This document shows, one piece after another, positions 45,785 to 56,405 of a stretch of 64,000 nt of DNA. This DNA comes from Aedes albopictus. Lineage: Eukaryota > Arthropoda > Insecta > Diptera > Culicidae. How positions within the stretch are numbered: the stretch's first letter is position 1; every line of letters starts with the position of its first letter. The position numbers and the translations under genes are program-made. The DNA lies in assembly GCF_035046485.1 (NCBI RefSeq), contig NC_085137.1, positions 345,640,505 through 345,704,504 of the forward strand, read 5' to 3'. Below the pieces are notes generated by a model. That model did not search any database and was not told the DNA's origin. It saw nothing but the letters and a program-made list of their open reading frames with translations.

Positions 45785-46330
45785 CACAGCACGTTATGTC
45801 TGAGCCAACAGATTATAAAAAATGAATGTACATCGGGTTTCATTCCATAAAACATCAGTTTTCAAGCTATATTTTCATGTGCAGAATATTCCAAAATATT
45901 CTATCGGGGAAATTTTGATTTTTCCATCTTTTTAGACGTTTTTCATACAAATTTGCTTGAAATACTCATTTTCGGTCAATTTCTCTCCCATACAAAATGT
46001 ATGGAAAATTTTTCACCGATAGAATATTTCGAAACCTTCTGCAAATGAAAATATAGCTTGAATACTGATGTTTTATGGAAAGAAACCCGATGTACATTAA
46101 TTTTTTATAATCCGTTGGTTCAGACATAGCGTGCACAGACAAACAGACGTAACATTGGAAAAAAAATCCAACGACCACGGTTTTAACGATCTTTTTAAAC
46201 CTTTATAGTCGTAGCTTTCACTACCAGAGGTGCGACATCATTTTTCTAAGCGTTAGACGTTTCACCTAGTGTGAACTAGGCGATGGATTTTCGCGAATTT
46301 TTTTCTAGGTGTTACGTCTGTTTGTCTGTG
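45785..46330. mobile_element. Small TIR MITE with CACAGACAAACAGACG ends, split
   Basis: CACAGACAAACAGACGTAAC (46134) is mirrored by GTTACGTCTGTTTGTCTGTG (46311-46330), giving a 197-bp element. Its first five bases, CACAG, also stand at 45785-45789 because another MITE (45790-46133) inserted five bases into it and duplicated them. Confidence 0.75.
45790..46133. mobile_element. 344-bp palindromic MITE with 5-bp duplication
   Basis: CACGTTATGTCTGAGCCAAC is mirrored by GTTGGTTCAGACATAGCGTG, and CACAG flanks both sides. The core has TATTCTATCGGGGAAA and CCCATACAAAATGTATGGAA, shared with the element at 50476-50815. No coding sequence. Confidence 0.82.
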
Positions 46331-47130
46331 AAGAAAAGGTCAACAACAGGGCCGTTAGAGGAGATGTATATTGTTTTTATCTTGCTCACACATCTTGCAA
46401 CACACATGGTGCGATTTTTCAGAATAACCTGTACATTGTCAAACACTTGAAGGTTAGGTTTCATGGTATAATAAAAAAGGTAAACTGGCAACACTGTCAC
46501 AATTTTTTTTAATCCTTTTTATACTCGATATTGTTCAAATCAGCACAAAACGTGATTATATGGCATCGAACAATGTTTTTTTACGAAATTTATAAACTGC
46601 ACCTAATTTTATATGATACTTTATATGAAAAAAAATGAATATTTTTTCTTAAAAACGCTATATCTCAAGAACGACGCAAATTACCTTGGGGAGTTAAGCT
46701 TTATCGATAGAAAAACGTCTGATAAACACGATGAAATCAAAATTTTTAAAATCAAAATATACGTATTTTGAGAAAAATCGATTTTTAGATTTAAAATTGA
46801 AAAATATGATATCTGGCAACACTGTATCAAAAAAATAATATTTTTTTTGGATTCCCTGAACGATTTACTTTAAAAAAGCCGAAGGTCGAAGGTGCAATCG
46901 TTTGAATGATAAAAATAAAAGAAAGAGAGGATCAAGGAGAGGATAATTTTCATATCGGCCAAAACGAGGGGTGCTGCCACGGGCCGAGGGGTGATCCGAT
47001 CGGCACCAAAATTTGGATTTTTTCTTTTTCCATCTAAACAAATGTTTCAGCCAAATTTGGTTCAAATCCGTGATGGTCGATTGCAAGCGGTCGGTCACTT
47101 GGCGTGGAATGACCCATATATATTTTTTTT

Positions 47131-48215
47131 TTGAATAAAATCGCTAAATTTCTTTTGATCCGTGATTTTCCAAAAGAGTTCCACAACAATTTCACTGAAG
47201 ATACTCTGAAAAACTTTCTTCTAGGTACCAATTTAGTGGGTGAAGAGATTGTTTCTCCAAAAGATTGGTTGAAATATGTGTTTTTTTTTCTAATCCTTCG
47301 GGAATTATAAATTGAATATCAAATTTTTGTTATCACTAACGTGAAAAACGCTCATGCTAGAAAGATCGTATATGGCACGAATACACTGATCATTGCATGA
47401 TAAATCGCATCGATAGAAAATAGGGCCCATAAAGATAAAGCGGAAAACTTGACTTTGCAGAATTAGAGGTATCTTCGTGCTTGCCACATGACAGACAAAT
47501 GCAAAAATGGTTAATTTACAAAGCAAGCTCTAATATCAGGTATCAGAAGGCCGGCTCCAGAGGCACGTTATCCTCCATTTGGGACATTTGTGCCATCAAG
47601 CTCTAGTAGGTTCTGTCCCATGCCAAATTGCTTCCTTAGTAACCCCTTGAATACGCCCTTGGGAAGAATGTTCATTATTGAAAGGTGGAAGTAGTATTTT
47701 GCCGAATATCATCATATGATAACAGTGTATGAATGTTTCAGACATAAAACCGAGTCATTTCCACACAAACCAGCAACAAGGTGTCACCGGATCGATTACA
47801 AGATACTCACTTTCTGTTGAAAATGGAAAACTTTGCTAAACTTTGTTGCCACTTCCAGTCAGTCAGTCAGGATAACGGGAGGAAATGGCGCCCCAAAGTT
47901 TAATTATGAGAAAACTAGCTGAAGCATGCCGAACCGTGACCATGGGATGCAAGTTGTTCTTTACTGGGAACAGGTTTGTTGGTCATGAAGTACGGTTCAT
48001 TGCGTTTCAATGGCGAATGTCTTTTGGTTCTTCCAGAAGTATAGTCACGGTGAAGATTTTGAATAAGCGAGTGGTCGTGAAGTAAGGTGCTTTTGAGATT
48101 AACCTTCAAAAGACTGTTTCAACCTTGGCTGTTTCATCTCCCGGGAAACATTCAGCGTTGTTACCGAGCTGTGAAAGCGGCCTGAAGTCTGATAAAATAT
48201 TCTAAACAATTATTT
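47131..48215. other. Low-copy DNA, probably intron
   Basis: No recognisable element except possibly the phrase GGCTCCAGAGGCACGTTATC near 47554, which feels like a dispersed Aedes repeat. It lies 3' of the exon at 48225-48416 on the minus strand, so it would be intron if that exon is real. Confidence 0.4.
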
Positions 48216-48224
48216 TCGACTTAC

Positions 48225-48416
48225 GTTTGTTGTAGGTTTTGTCGACGGGAATGTTTCCATTTGGTTCCAAGCGGTCCAGATACTCCTCGGATGTGTATCC
48301 ATTGAAGGGCACTTTGCTGCCACGATTGTGACCATGACCGTGGTGATGGTGCAGGTGGTGGGGATGGTGGTGGTTGTTGTGCTGTGTGCTGTCGTCGTTC
48401 TCTTCCCGTGATATCG
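48225..48416 (-). CDS. His-rich internal exon of an unidentified host gene
   Basis: On the minus strand a pyrimidine-rich tract (TCTCTCTCTCTTTTTCCCCC) and CACAG precede the exon at 48416, and a consensus donor GTAAGT follows it at 48224-48219. The exon is 192 nt, enters and leaves in phase 1, and stays open. It encodes an acidic start (SREENDDST), a His-rich run in which 12 of 18 residues are His, and a well-formed end containing FNGYTSEEYLDRL and DKTYNKR. Codon choice is GC-ending, unlike the repeats around it. I do not recognise the protein. A His-rich stretch ahead of an ordered segment would fit the N-terminal region of a secreted or membrane protein, but that is a guess. No further exon is secure. 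A possible upstream exon at 57309-57387 would join in phase. Confidence 0.62.
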
Positions 48417-48774
48417 CTGTGGTTTGGGGGAAAAAGAGAGAGAGAAAACAACAATCAAAAATATGCTCGCGTTGCAGAATGATTTGATAAAAATATTTTT
48501 CCTTCGGTTCGTGGGGCTCGCAGCGCTGTTGTTTGACGTGGGATAGTGAGTGAGGGGAGGGCACGGTCAGGGATGGCGAGTTTGGCGAAAATTCCATCAG
48601 CTTTACGACAGGCACGAGCGAGCGAGCTGATAAAATCGATAACAATTTGCACACCCGATGGCGATGGAATGGGGAATGGGGAAGACAATCGCACAACTTT
48701 GTTGCGGAATTCGTTAAGTCAGTCGGTAAATCCTAGGGGATTCAGTGGTTCTCACGACGGTAGCTTTGCTTCGT

Positions 48775-49071
48775 CCTCTCTCTCCTCTCCCCTTCTTGGC
48801 GTAACGTCCTCACTGGGACAAAGCCTGCTTCTCAGCTTAGTGTTCTATGAGCACTTCCACAGTTTTTTTTTTTTAACTGAGAGCTTCCTCTGCCAATGAC
48901 CATTTTGCATGCGTATATCGTGTGGCAGGCACGAAGATACTCTATGCCCAAGGAAGTCAAGGAAATTTCCTTTACGAAAAGATCCTGGACCGACCGGGAA
49001 TCGAACCCGTCACCCTCAGCATGGTCATGCTGAATACCCGTGCGTTTACCGCCTCGGCTATATGGGCCCTA
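48775..49071 (-). mobile_element. Feilai-related SINE, minus strand, both ends present
   Basis: Read on minus it has a tRNA-like head (ATAGCCGAGGCGGTAAACGC), a B box (its complement GGAATCGAACC at 48997-49007), a body with GGGCATAGAGTATC and a pyrimidine/purine tail. TAGCTTTGCTTCGT at 48761-48774 and 49072-49085 is a perfect 14-bp duplication. It is a different subfamily from the three + strand copies. It lies about 360 bp upstream of the exon at 48225-48416. Confidence 0.87.
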
Positions 49072-49085
49072 TAGCTTTGCTTCGT

Positions 49086-50230
49086 ATTATACCTTATTCA
49101 GGTTGTGAGTATTGGATTTTGCATACAGGCTGAGTTTAGTTATTCTACAGCTATTTTCTCCAGCTCGTGAAAGCTTCACCTTGGTTGGATAGTGTTAGAT
49201 CGATACTTGGTGATAATAATACAGTCGAGGGAAAACTACTAGCAGAAATGGCCCAAAGAGGCAAAATTGTGACCAATTGGTCTTCTCCCAAACTACCGTG
49301 TCCTAACTTATCATCCTCAAGTCAATAAACCGTAAATTATTGTTTTATTGAGAAAATTAATAACATTTGAAGCATTTCTTCCGGAATGAAATCAATTTTC
49401 CACATCGACGACGAGAGAAGTCAAAGTTTTTCCCCAACTTTCAGCTCAATCCCGACGTCCAAATGGAAAACATATATACATAATTGAATCCGGAACGATG
49501 TCCTTTGATTGATGTCCGGTGCGGTACCTACATGGGAGGGTCAGCTTCTCTTTCATGCATAGAAATTCAATTAGGATTTGCTTACAGATCAAAAGGACAA
49601 AATCAAATTGAAAGAAGCCTGACTTGAGTTCTCCTTTTGCTGTACTTCTCAGTGAAGCAAGCCTGGAATCAATATTTGTGGGGCTTCAATATTGAACTTT
49701 AAAAATCTTAGAAACAAGCAAAAATTGCTTTCTTCGTCGTGGTACTCAAGACTAGGCCTCAATGCGGAATTGATTGATGAATCCAACGACACAGCCGTAC
49801 CTAGAACAATCCATCATCATTATGTATAAACTGCTCTCACTTTGCCACACCTTCTTTCTCGTCCGCTTGGCTGGTATTATTCTACGGTGAGTGAGCTGCA
49901 CCGACACCGACGACCGCCATACCGCAATGAAAACAAGTGAGTTGTTCCCAAAGTCCTTGTCGCTCGCGCTCGAGTGAACGAGCTAAAGCCCCAGTTGACG
50001 CGGCCGGCGATGCGATGGTGAGCCTGTCGCTGCATAATGGCGATGACGATGATGACATCACCGCAGCGTAGCGTGCCGTGCAAAGGATCGCAGAAAAAAC
50101 TGCAAATCTGAACTGATTCACCTTTGGATGTGTTGGGATTTTCTGGGGGAAGAAAGTATGAAAATCTACACACAAAATCATGTTTGCTAATCATCTGCAA
50201 ACTTTACTGATTGTTTTTGTTTGCTGAATA
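49086..50230. other. Low-copy DNA, no gene established
   Basis: Balanced composition at 49780-50130, with GATGACGATGATG runs and overlapping minus frames (49877-50200) that lack motifs. Probably intron or regulatory sequence of the minus-strand gene. Confidence 0.4.
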
Positions 50231-50233
50231 AAC

Positions 50234-50420
50234 TCTTCTTCTTCTTTTTCTTGTTCTCCTTTTTCTTCTTCTTCCTCCTCATCCTCTTCTTCTTCTTCTT
50301 CTTCTTCTTCTTCTTCTGTTTCTTCTTCTTCTTCTTGGCGTAACGACCCCACTGGGACAGAGCTTGATTCTCAGTTTGGGAGTTACTGTGCTATAGTATC
50401 GCTGTTATGAGAGTTGTCTC
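50234..50420 (-). mobile_element. Truncated SINE 3' end with expanded TTC tract
   Basis: A CTT/TTC microsatellite (50234-50335) runs into TTGGCGTAACGACCCCACTGGGACAGAGCTTG, the minus-strand 3' end of the SINE family at 48775-49071. The head with the promoter boxes is missing. The GAA tail has expanded to about 100 bp. Confidence 0.7.
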
Positions 50421-50443
50421 CTACCCGTCCGAACCAAAGCATA

Positions 50444-51005
50444 AGGTACACCGAGGCAAGTTGAAACGGATAGGGCACGGTGTCAAAATTTTGATTATTA
50501 TCGAACTTTCATGTACCTCGCATTTTTCTTCATAGAATGTTAGAATTTCGGCTATAATTTATAAATGCAAAATTTGAAAATATTCTATCGGGGAAAATTT
50601 GAGTTAGATGAGTTTTTAGCTATTTTCCATACTAAAAATCAATAATTACTATTTTAGCCCAAAAAACGTCCCATACAAAATGTATGGAAAAATTTTCGCC
50701 GATGAAATATTTTCTAGCTTTCCGATTATGAATATATAGCCCAAATACTAATCATTTTCGAAGAAAAATCCGAGGTACATGAATGTTCGATAATAATCGA
50801 AATTTTGACACCGTGTAGGGCAAGATGAAACAGCGGGGTAACATGATATTTTCTAATGATGATAAACAATTTGATTGCCATAACACATAGTTTTTTGATT
50901 CAAACAATCTTTTAGCGATGGATAAATTTTCAAATTATATTGAAATCTATTTTAAAACTTCGCGTTTCATCTTGCCCACTCGTTTCAACTTGCCCCGGTG
51001 TACCT
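50444..51005. mobile_element. TIR element with AGGTACACCG ends, split by a MITE
   Basis: AGGTACACCGAGGCAAGTTG is mirrored by CAACTTGCCCCGGTGTACCT, with TA at both boundaries (50442-50443 and 51006-51007). A second inverted match inside is GGGCAAGATGAAAC (50818) against GTTTCATCTTGCCC (50964). The style recalls the GGGGCAAGATGGGTCA element at 17669. Without the nested MITE it is about 220 bp. Non-coding. Confidence 0.75.
50476..50815. mobile_element. 340-bp palindromic MITE, relative of 45790-46133
   Basis: CACGGTGTCAAAATTTTGAT is mirrored by TCGAAATTTTGACACCGTG; TAGGG flanks both sides (50471-50475 and 50816-50820). Taking out the element and one TAGGG restores the host sequence GGATAGGGCAAGATG. 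It shares the core words ATTCTATCGGGGAAAA and CCCATACAAAATGTATGGAA with the 45790 element. Confidence 0.85.
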
Positions 51006-51359
51006 TAAAGATTTGGGACTAATATCTGATTCTTAGACAAGACTGACGCAATCCACCAATGGTCGAAAACAGTCCCAGCCACGTCCTTGCGACTGCTGAA
51101 GAATGGGAAATGATGGTTAGATCAACACCTAAGAAAGATGAAGACAGCTCTTCGATCTCTCTGACCTATGTGTCACGGGAATTTGGGTGTTGTTACGGGA
51201 ACGGTAAACTCTAAAGGATACGTTTGGTCAACGTTCAGGTACACCAGTTAGACTGTTTCGAAACAGATGTCTGCCTAATTTATCCATGTTCCATCATCAA
51301 GCAACATATTATTAATACGTTCGCCACAGTTTCTTTTTATACAATATTATTACAATATT

Positions 51360-51545
51360 ATACAATAAATTTACCTGAAACCGTTTGAAAAAAAATGAAT
51401 AAGAAGTAACATTAAAACAAAAATATAACATGATTATAAAAAAGTACATCAAGCTTTAAATACGGAATATATCAAGATCAAAATTTGGAAGATCTAACAC
51501 CGCAACGCACCATTGGGATCTAAGGTGACCTACCCACGATACGAG
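51360..51545. mobile_element. Fragment related to the 31993-33066 insert
   Basis: AAAATTTGGAAGATCTAACACCGCAACGCACCATTGGG... followed by GGTGACCTACCCACG matches 33000-33062 (GGTAGATCTTACGCCGTTAC, GGTGATCTACCCACG). Weaker similarity runs back to the ATTTACCTGAAACC phrase at 51369. Ends not determined. Confidence 0.5.
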
Positions 51546-52450
51546 TTTGGAATGTTTATTTTTTAATGAATAGTCACTTATTCTCGGTAGACCGATCATA
51601 GTAGAAATAATATCTAGCTTTGAACCTCTCAAAGCGCATTTTAACGAATTGATATAATTTTTGAAAATTGAAACAGAAATCTCCAAACACTGATAAACAC
51701 CTAAAAGTTTGCAATGCCTTTTTAATTTCATGTAGCTGTAACTGTAGTGTTCCAATATATTTTACATAGATAATGATTTTTGATAGCTAAACTCACTGAA
51801 TATTTCTCTCAGTATTTCACAAACTCGCTTTTATACGTATTAATTTGAAAAAAAAAATGAGCAATTACTTTGGAAAACCTGAAGCAATTCCTTTGGTGAA
51901 GCAATTGTTTGGATATCCCTTTGGCAATTACTCTGAAAATTCCAGCGGCAGTTCCTCCTTTGAGAATTTCTTAAGCATTTTTTTTTCTGAATTCTTTCTG
52001 CATTATTTTTAGAACATTGTTTTGGCAATTCTTTTGGAAACTGCCTCAGCTATTGTGTCGAAAATTGAATTCGCCAAACCTTTGGTATTTTTTTTATGAA
52101 CTCAGTTTCTTTGGAAGTTTCTAAGGAAATTCTTTTAATATAATGTTGGACAATTCCTTTGTAAACTTCTTTAATCAATTCTCAACAATGCTTCGGCAAT
52201 TGATTCGGTGAATTTCCTGTGAGTTAGCCTGTGATAATCTTTCGAATTATCTTTGGCTAAATTTGAAACATTCTTTGGAAATCCTTTATGCTTTTTGTTG
52301 TTGGAATTTGTCCAAAAATTTCTATAAGATTAGTTCTTGGCGTTTTCTTAGCCATTTTTTTTTTTGAAAACTAGTTTGGTAACTCTTTTGGAAATTTCTC
52401 GGCAATAATATTGGAAATACTTTTGATTAAGTTTGTGTCGATGTTCTTTC
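51546..52450. repeat. TTTGGCAATTC-rich low-complexity sequence
   Basis: From about 51860 the words TTTGGCAATT, TTTGGAAA and AATTCTTTTG recur irregularly up to the LINE start. This is a different word set from the 12-bp arrays. 51546-51860 shows nothing. No gene. Confidence 0.45.
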
Positions 52451-52454
52451 CGAC

Positions 52455-53226
52455 AAACTACAAGAAAGTGGCCTTTCACCAATTCTGAACAACTTCTTGT
52501 ATAATTTGCTGTTTGAGAAGCAGATGTGATTTTCTCTCTTTTAGAGACATAGATGATTGTCTCATGGAAAATTGCACGTTAAGACAGCTTGCGGATGACT
52601 GTGTTGTTTCTATAATGGGATCAATAGCAGTCGATGTGCAAGGACCACTACAGGATACTTTGGACAATTTGTCTACTTAGGCTCTCAAGCTGGCTATCGA
52701 ATTCTCTCCGGATAAAACTGAGATGGTTGTCTTTTCAAAAAAACATAAACCGGCTAAGTTTCCGCTCGTTCTGATGGGTAAGACGATCATTCATAACATG
52801 TCTTCACAATACCTCGGCGTCTGGTTCGACTCCAAATGCACATTGGAAGAACATTGTGTATCTGATACAGAAATGCTAAAAACGAATCAACTTAATCAGC
52901 GAACTATTACCGGAACATGGCGAGGAGCGCACCCGGAAGATCTGATCAGACTGTACAAAACAACCATTCTGTCGGTTTTAGAATACGGTAGTTTTTGTTT
53001 TCAATCCACGGCAAAAACACACTTGCTGAAGCTTCAACGGATTCAACACCGTTGCCTTCGGATTGCGTTAGGTTGCATGAACTCGACTCACACAATGAAT
53101 TCAGAGGTACTTGCTGGAGTACAGCCTCTGACAGACCGCTTTGCGGAGTTGTCGTTCCGGTTCCTCATCCGATGCGAGGTTGTAAATCCGTTAGTCATAG
53201 AAAAGCTGCTCGAACAGAATCCCTAA
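52455..53226 (+). pseudogene. Reverse transcriptase C-terminal half, broken
   Basis: This is the palm and thumb part of a non-LTR RT, which copies element RNA at the target site. The catalytic ADD is at 52591-52599 within LADDCVV. Around it are an upstream LSP-type segment in another frame (about 52458), an in-frame TAG at 52678-52680, and then 168 open codons from 52723 with TGTWRGAHPEDLIRLYKTT-type and LSVLEYGSFCF segments typical of Aedes LOA/I elements. One frameshift and at least one stop prevent function. The family assignment is by memory of such segments, with good confidence for LINE RT and moderate for the clade. Confidence 0.85.
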
Positions 53227-53299
53227 ACTCGTTTCATGAGTGTGTACTACTGGTACATGACGCTGGAGGTAAGTCTATCTCCAGTTAACACCAATCGTG

Positions 53300-53632
53300 A
53301 CAACTTCTGTGGATTTTGATCTCTCTATGAAAGATGACCGGAATCTTTTAGTTCTCTGGAGGCTGTTCGGTCAATGAAACTGATGAAGCACTCAGCGTAC
53401 TTCCTGAATGGAATACGCCAGGTCTTGAATGTTTTGTCTAAACGCTCATACACCATCACCTTGGGTCCCTTCACATTGCTCGATTCCGTGCAATGAGAAA
53501 GCGGACTCTCTGGCTACGGTGGGCGATAGCGAAGGCGATATTTATGAGCGTCAAATCGCCTTCGACGATTTTTTTTTGCGTTGGCCCGTCAGGAGACCCA
53601 GATCTGCTGGCCAAGGTTTTTATGTACTCTAA
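53300..53632 (+). pseudogene. RNase H domain of the LINE, broken
   Basis: Weak frames at 53316-53430 (FDLSMKDD, then HSAYFLNGIRQVLNVLSKRS in another frame) lead into 53429-53632, which contains WVPSHCSIPCNEKADSLA. That is the last conserved RNase H block, where the G usual before NEKAD is replaced by C. The domain would remove element RNA from the hybrid. At least two frameshifts separate the pieces. It follows the RT piece directly, as expected in the LOA/I group. Confidence 0.75.
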
Positions 53633-53828
53633 GGTTGTCTTAGATGTCAAAACTGGCTGAGCGGCCATTATTTTTTCATCGTGAGAAATTCTGAAAACAA
53701 ATCCCCCGCCTCCTCAAATTCCTTTGAAATTTTGCTTCCTCTGCTTTTCTCCACAAACTAAACGTCATGGTAAACCTTACAATATATAAAAACCTTGCAG
53801 CTAGCAACACAAATGGAGAGATGGAGAG

Positions 53829-54185
53829 ATGGGTAGATGGTTGCACTCCATCATTCCACAGATGTCGAAGAAGCCATGGTTCAACGGGTTGGATTTAGGC
53901 CGCGACTTCATTCGTGTAATGTGTCGGCTGATGTCCAACCACTATTTGTTGAACGCACATACCTTTCGTATTGGGCTCTCAGAAAGCAATCTCTGTGTCT
54001 GTGGCGTGGCTTACCAGGATATCGAACATGTCGTGTAGGGAAGCAATGAGTATCGTGAGGTCAGATCTGAGCTGCATGAAATTCTCCGGGTCCGAGGAAA
54101 ACAACAGAAACCCGTTAGAGAAGTGTTGGCAGGCCATGATTTGGAATACATGAATCTCATATATCCGTTTTTGAAACGTGTTGAT
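53829..54185 (+). pseudogene. C-terminal Cys/His segment of the LINE
   Basis: The 53829-54038 frame contains GRWLHSIIP, DLGRDFIRV and CVCG followed by DIEHVV, the usual C-terminal zinc-knuckle-like part after RNase H in these elements. After a stop at 54037, homology continues in a second frame (VRSDLSCMKF, 54058 on) and a third (VREVLAGHDLEYMNL-like, about 54115). Function unknown in the family; non-functional here. Confidence 0.72.
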
Positions 54186-54600
54186 GTCAGAGTTTGATGT
54201 AGTACGTTCCTTGTTTTTGTTGTCCGCCATTTGGTTTTGCTGTCGTCCCTGTCAGTTCCCCCCCCCTTCCGTTTGTCCTCTTCTTGTTGTTGTCTACCGA
54301 TAAAGCCCTTTCTTTTTTGTTCCATTTCAGATAAGGACATTTTGTCCCATCAATTTTTTTAGTATAAGTTAGCAAATAATTTAGTTTAAGACCCCTAAAT
54401 CCCTCCTTCCCAATTTTATTTTTTTTTATCCCTAACCTCCAAACAGCCGCGAGTACTTCGGCTTCCCAAACTAACATAGCATTAAGGCAGTAAATATCGT
54501 AAAATGTAAAAAATAATGTAAAAAACAACAAATGATTTCGGCTCAGTTATGCCCATTAGGCGCCCGAGCCTTCCAGATAAACGAATAAGTAAAAAAAAAA

Positions 54601-55600
54601 CTTTTGTTGTTCTTGCTGGTCATCTAACAAAATTATTACCATAATCAAAACTTGAGTAATGCGCCCGAAAATGGCACTGACCCATCTTGCCCCGCCCCAC
54701 TAAATTAGGAAACAAGAATCCACAAACGAAACAAATTATGTCGCATTATTGATGAGATTCTCTTCAAGAGTTCTTTCATTTTATTTGATTATACATTGTC
54801 TTTTAGTTGTAAGTTACTTCTTCAAGGAAAAAAAATCATGGTATTGATTCACAGACTAATTTGTTTTAAATTATCAGAATTTCTAATTACTTAGTTTTCT
54901 TCATCGAGGAATATTCATTGAAGTTCTGTATGGATTTTTCGAAGTTTCTTATCAAATTTTTAAACTACTTCAAAGTGTCAAAATACATGTAGGGATTTGC
55001 AGGCTAATCTCAAAAACTTTATTTTGTAGGTTACTTTAAAATTTAAGATGTTTCTAATGGATATTAAAGTATAAACCTCAGCAATACAATTTAGTTGCTG
55101 TTAATGTTGTTTTTTGTAAGAATTCAAGAAATATAATCTTATCTCAATAAAAATCTAAGATATAAAATTACGTTATCTCAACAAAACAATCAGACAATCA
55201 TAGTTTGAACAAATATTCTAAAAAACACTGGTTGAACAGAGGCTGTACAGACTAAACATTAACAATCACTAGCATTAGGCGATGGACATTACACGAAAAA
55301 CACCGAATGAAGAATTTTCTGTTTGCATTTTTTGCACACTAAAGCTGTTTTAACATGATTTCTATGATTTTAGTCGATTGCGCTAAGCGTGCGTGTTATC
55401 AATATCGCTACAGATCAGCTCGCGATACCCCCGAAAAAATGATTTTAACTCGTAAAGTACCAGGACTAATTTTCAAACTGCTCAGTTCTCATTGACGGAT
55501 TCTCAAGGGGAATAGTTGTACTAACTTTTACCTTCGGTGGCGCCCCGCGAAACCCATCCCCTTTTCGGAAGAGGCAAATATGTCTGTGTTTTTTCCTATA
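54601..55600. other. AT-rich DNA, no gene seen
   Basis: GACCCATCTTGCCCCGCCCC at 54678 is an isolated word of the 17669-type element family. The rest has no coding frames or clear repeats. 55380-55600 is more balanced and leads into a MITE. Confidence 0.4.
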
Positions 55601-55814
55601 GATAGTAGAGTAAACATAGATCCGCGGACACCGCTGACTGAAATGTTTCAAGCGTGTAAGTAGTAATTTTCAGTGCGACAGTGCGACGGTTGAATATGAC
55701 GTCATGCGCTCCATTGATGTTGTTCAAATCGTGACGTCATGCTCGTTTGGATACAGATTTTGACAGTTCGTTTGGATACAACGGATTTATCTACACGGAT
55801 CTATGTTTACTATC
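55601..55814. mobile_element. 214-bp TIR MITE carrying two CRE sites
   Basis: GATAGTAGAGTAAACATAGATCCG at the left is mirrored by CGGATCTATGTTTACTATC at the right, with a 3-base indel between the ends. TGACGTCA occurs at 55697-55704 and 55732-55739, and TCGTTTGGATACA twice (55743, 55768). Non-coding. No clear target duplication. Confidence 0.6.
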
Positions 55815-55909
55815 TTTATTTTTTTCCTATTCTTCTGCTAGTTTGAGCAAATGCATCAGGTTTTTCAGTAATTTCTATAACCAGCATCCAAAATCCTACC
55901 GGAGAAGTA

Positions 55910-56405
55910 CAGTTTAGTTGAATGACAGTGTCCAACAGTATTGGGGACCATTTGGTTTCGATGTAGGAGTACCAGTCCCACCGGAAGATCCGGAACATCC
56001 TTAAAAATGGCCATTTGATGAAAATTCCTCTAGAACTATGCGATTTTTTCCAATACAATCAAAATTCTTGGTCTAAGATCGTAGTCAATGATTGCACATT
56101 CATATGGATCAATGTGGCCACTCATTGGGAAACCGGAAGATCCGGAAGATGCGGAACATCCGTAAAAAAAATTATGTCATGAAAATTCTTCTAGAACTAT
56201 GCGATTTTTTTCAATACAATCAAAATTCTTGGACTAAGACCTTAGTCAATAATTGGATTATGGACCGAACTGGCCACTTATTGGCACACCGGAAGATCTG
56301 GAACATCCGTGTAAATGTTTATATCGTGAAAGTTTCTCTAGAGCTATGCGATTTTTTTTTTCAATACAATAAAAAATCTTGATGTAATACCATAGTCAAT
56401 GGTTA
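55910..56405. repeat. Tandem repeat of about 155 bp, three units
   Basis: CCGGAAGATCCGGAACATCC at 55981 recurs in variant form at 56133 and 56289 (spacing 152 and 156 bp). Each is followed by CTAGAACTATGCGATTTTTT, CAATACAATCAAAATTCTTG and a TAGTCAATG phrase. The 96-codon frame at 56092-56382 is repeat translation. Confidence 0.82.

Larger units (their letters stand above)
43571..47130. mobile_element. 3.5-kb foldback element with about 640-bp arms
   Basis: TATATATGGGTCATTCCA near 43579 is mirrored near 47120, and the arms match inward to about 44226 and 46494. They include CCCCTCGGCCCGTGGCAGCA, AAAGTAAATCGTTCAGGGA and ACAGTGTTGCCAG. The arms differ only by small changes, such as a duplicated GAGAGGATCAAG at 46924. 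The central 2.26 kb (44230-46490) has no transposase frame and holds two nested MITEs. The superfamily is uncertain. Confidence 0.85.
52455..54600 (+). mobile_element. 5'-truncated, decayed LINE of LOA/I type
   Basis: Translated pieces in different frames follow the order RT C-terminal half, RNase H, then a Cys/His C-terminal segment, ending in an A-rich tail at 54588-54600. The 5' part (endonuclease and RT N-terminal half) is absent. Frameshifts and stops show it is long dead. No clear target duplication was found. Confidence 0.85.

Noticed and set aside
48202..48696. Whole 164-codon minus-strand frame as one exon
   Set aside because: Only the part from 48416 to 48225 is bounded by good splice signals; upstream residues come from the pyrimidine tract and intron, and the last residues read through the donor.
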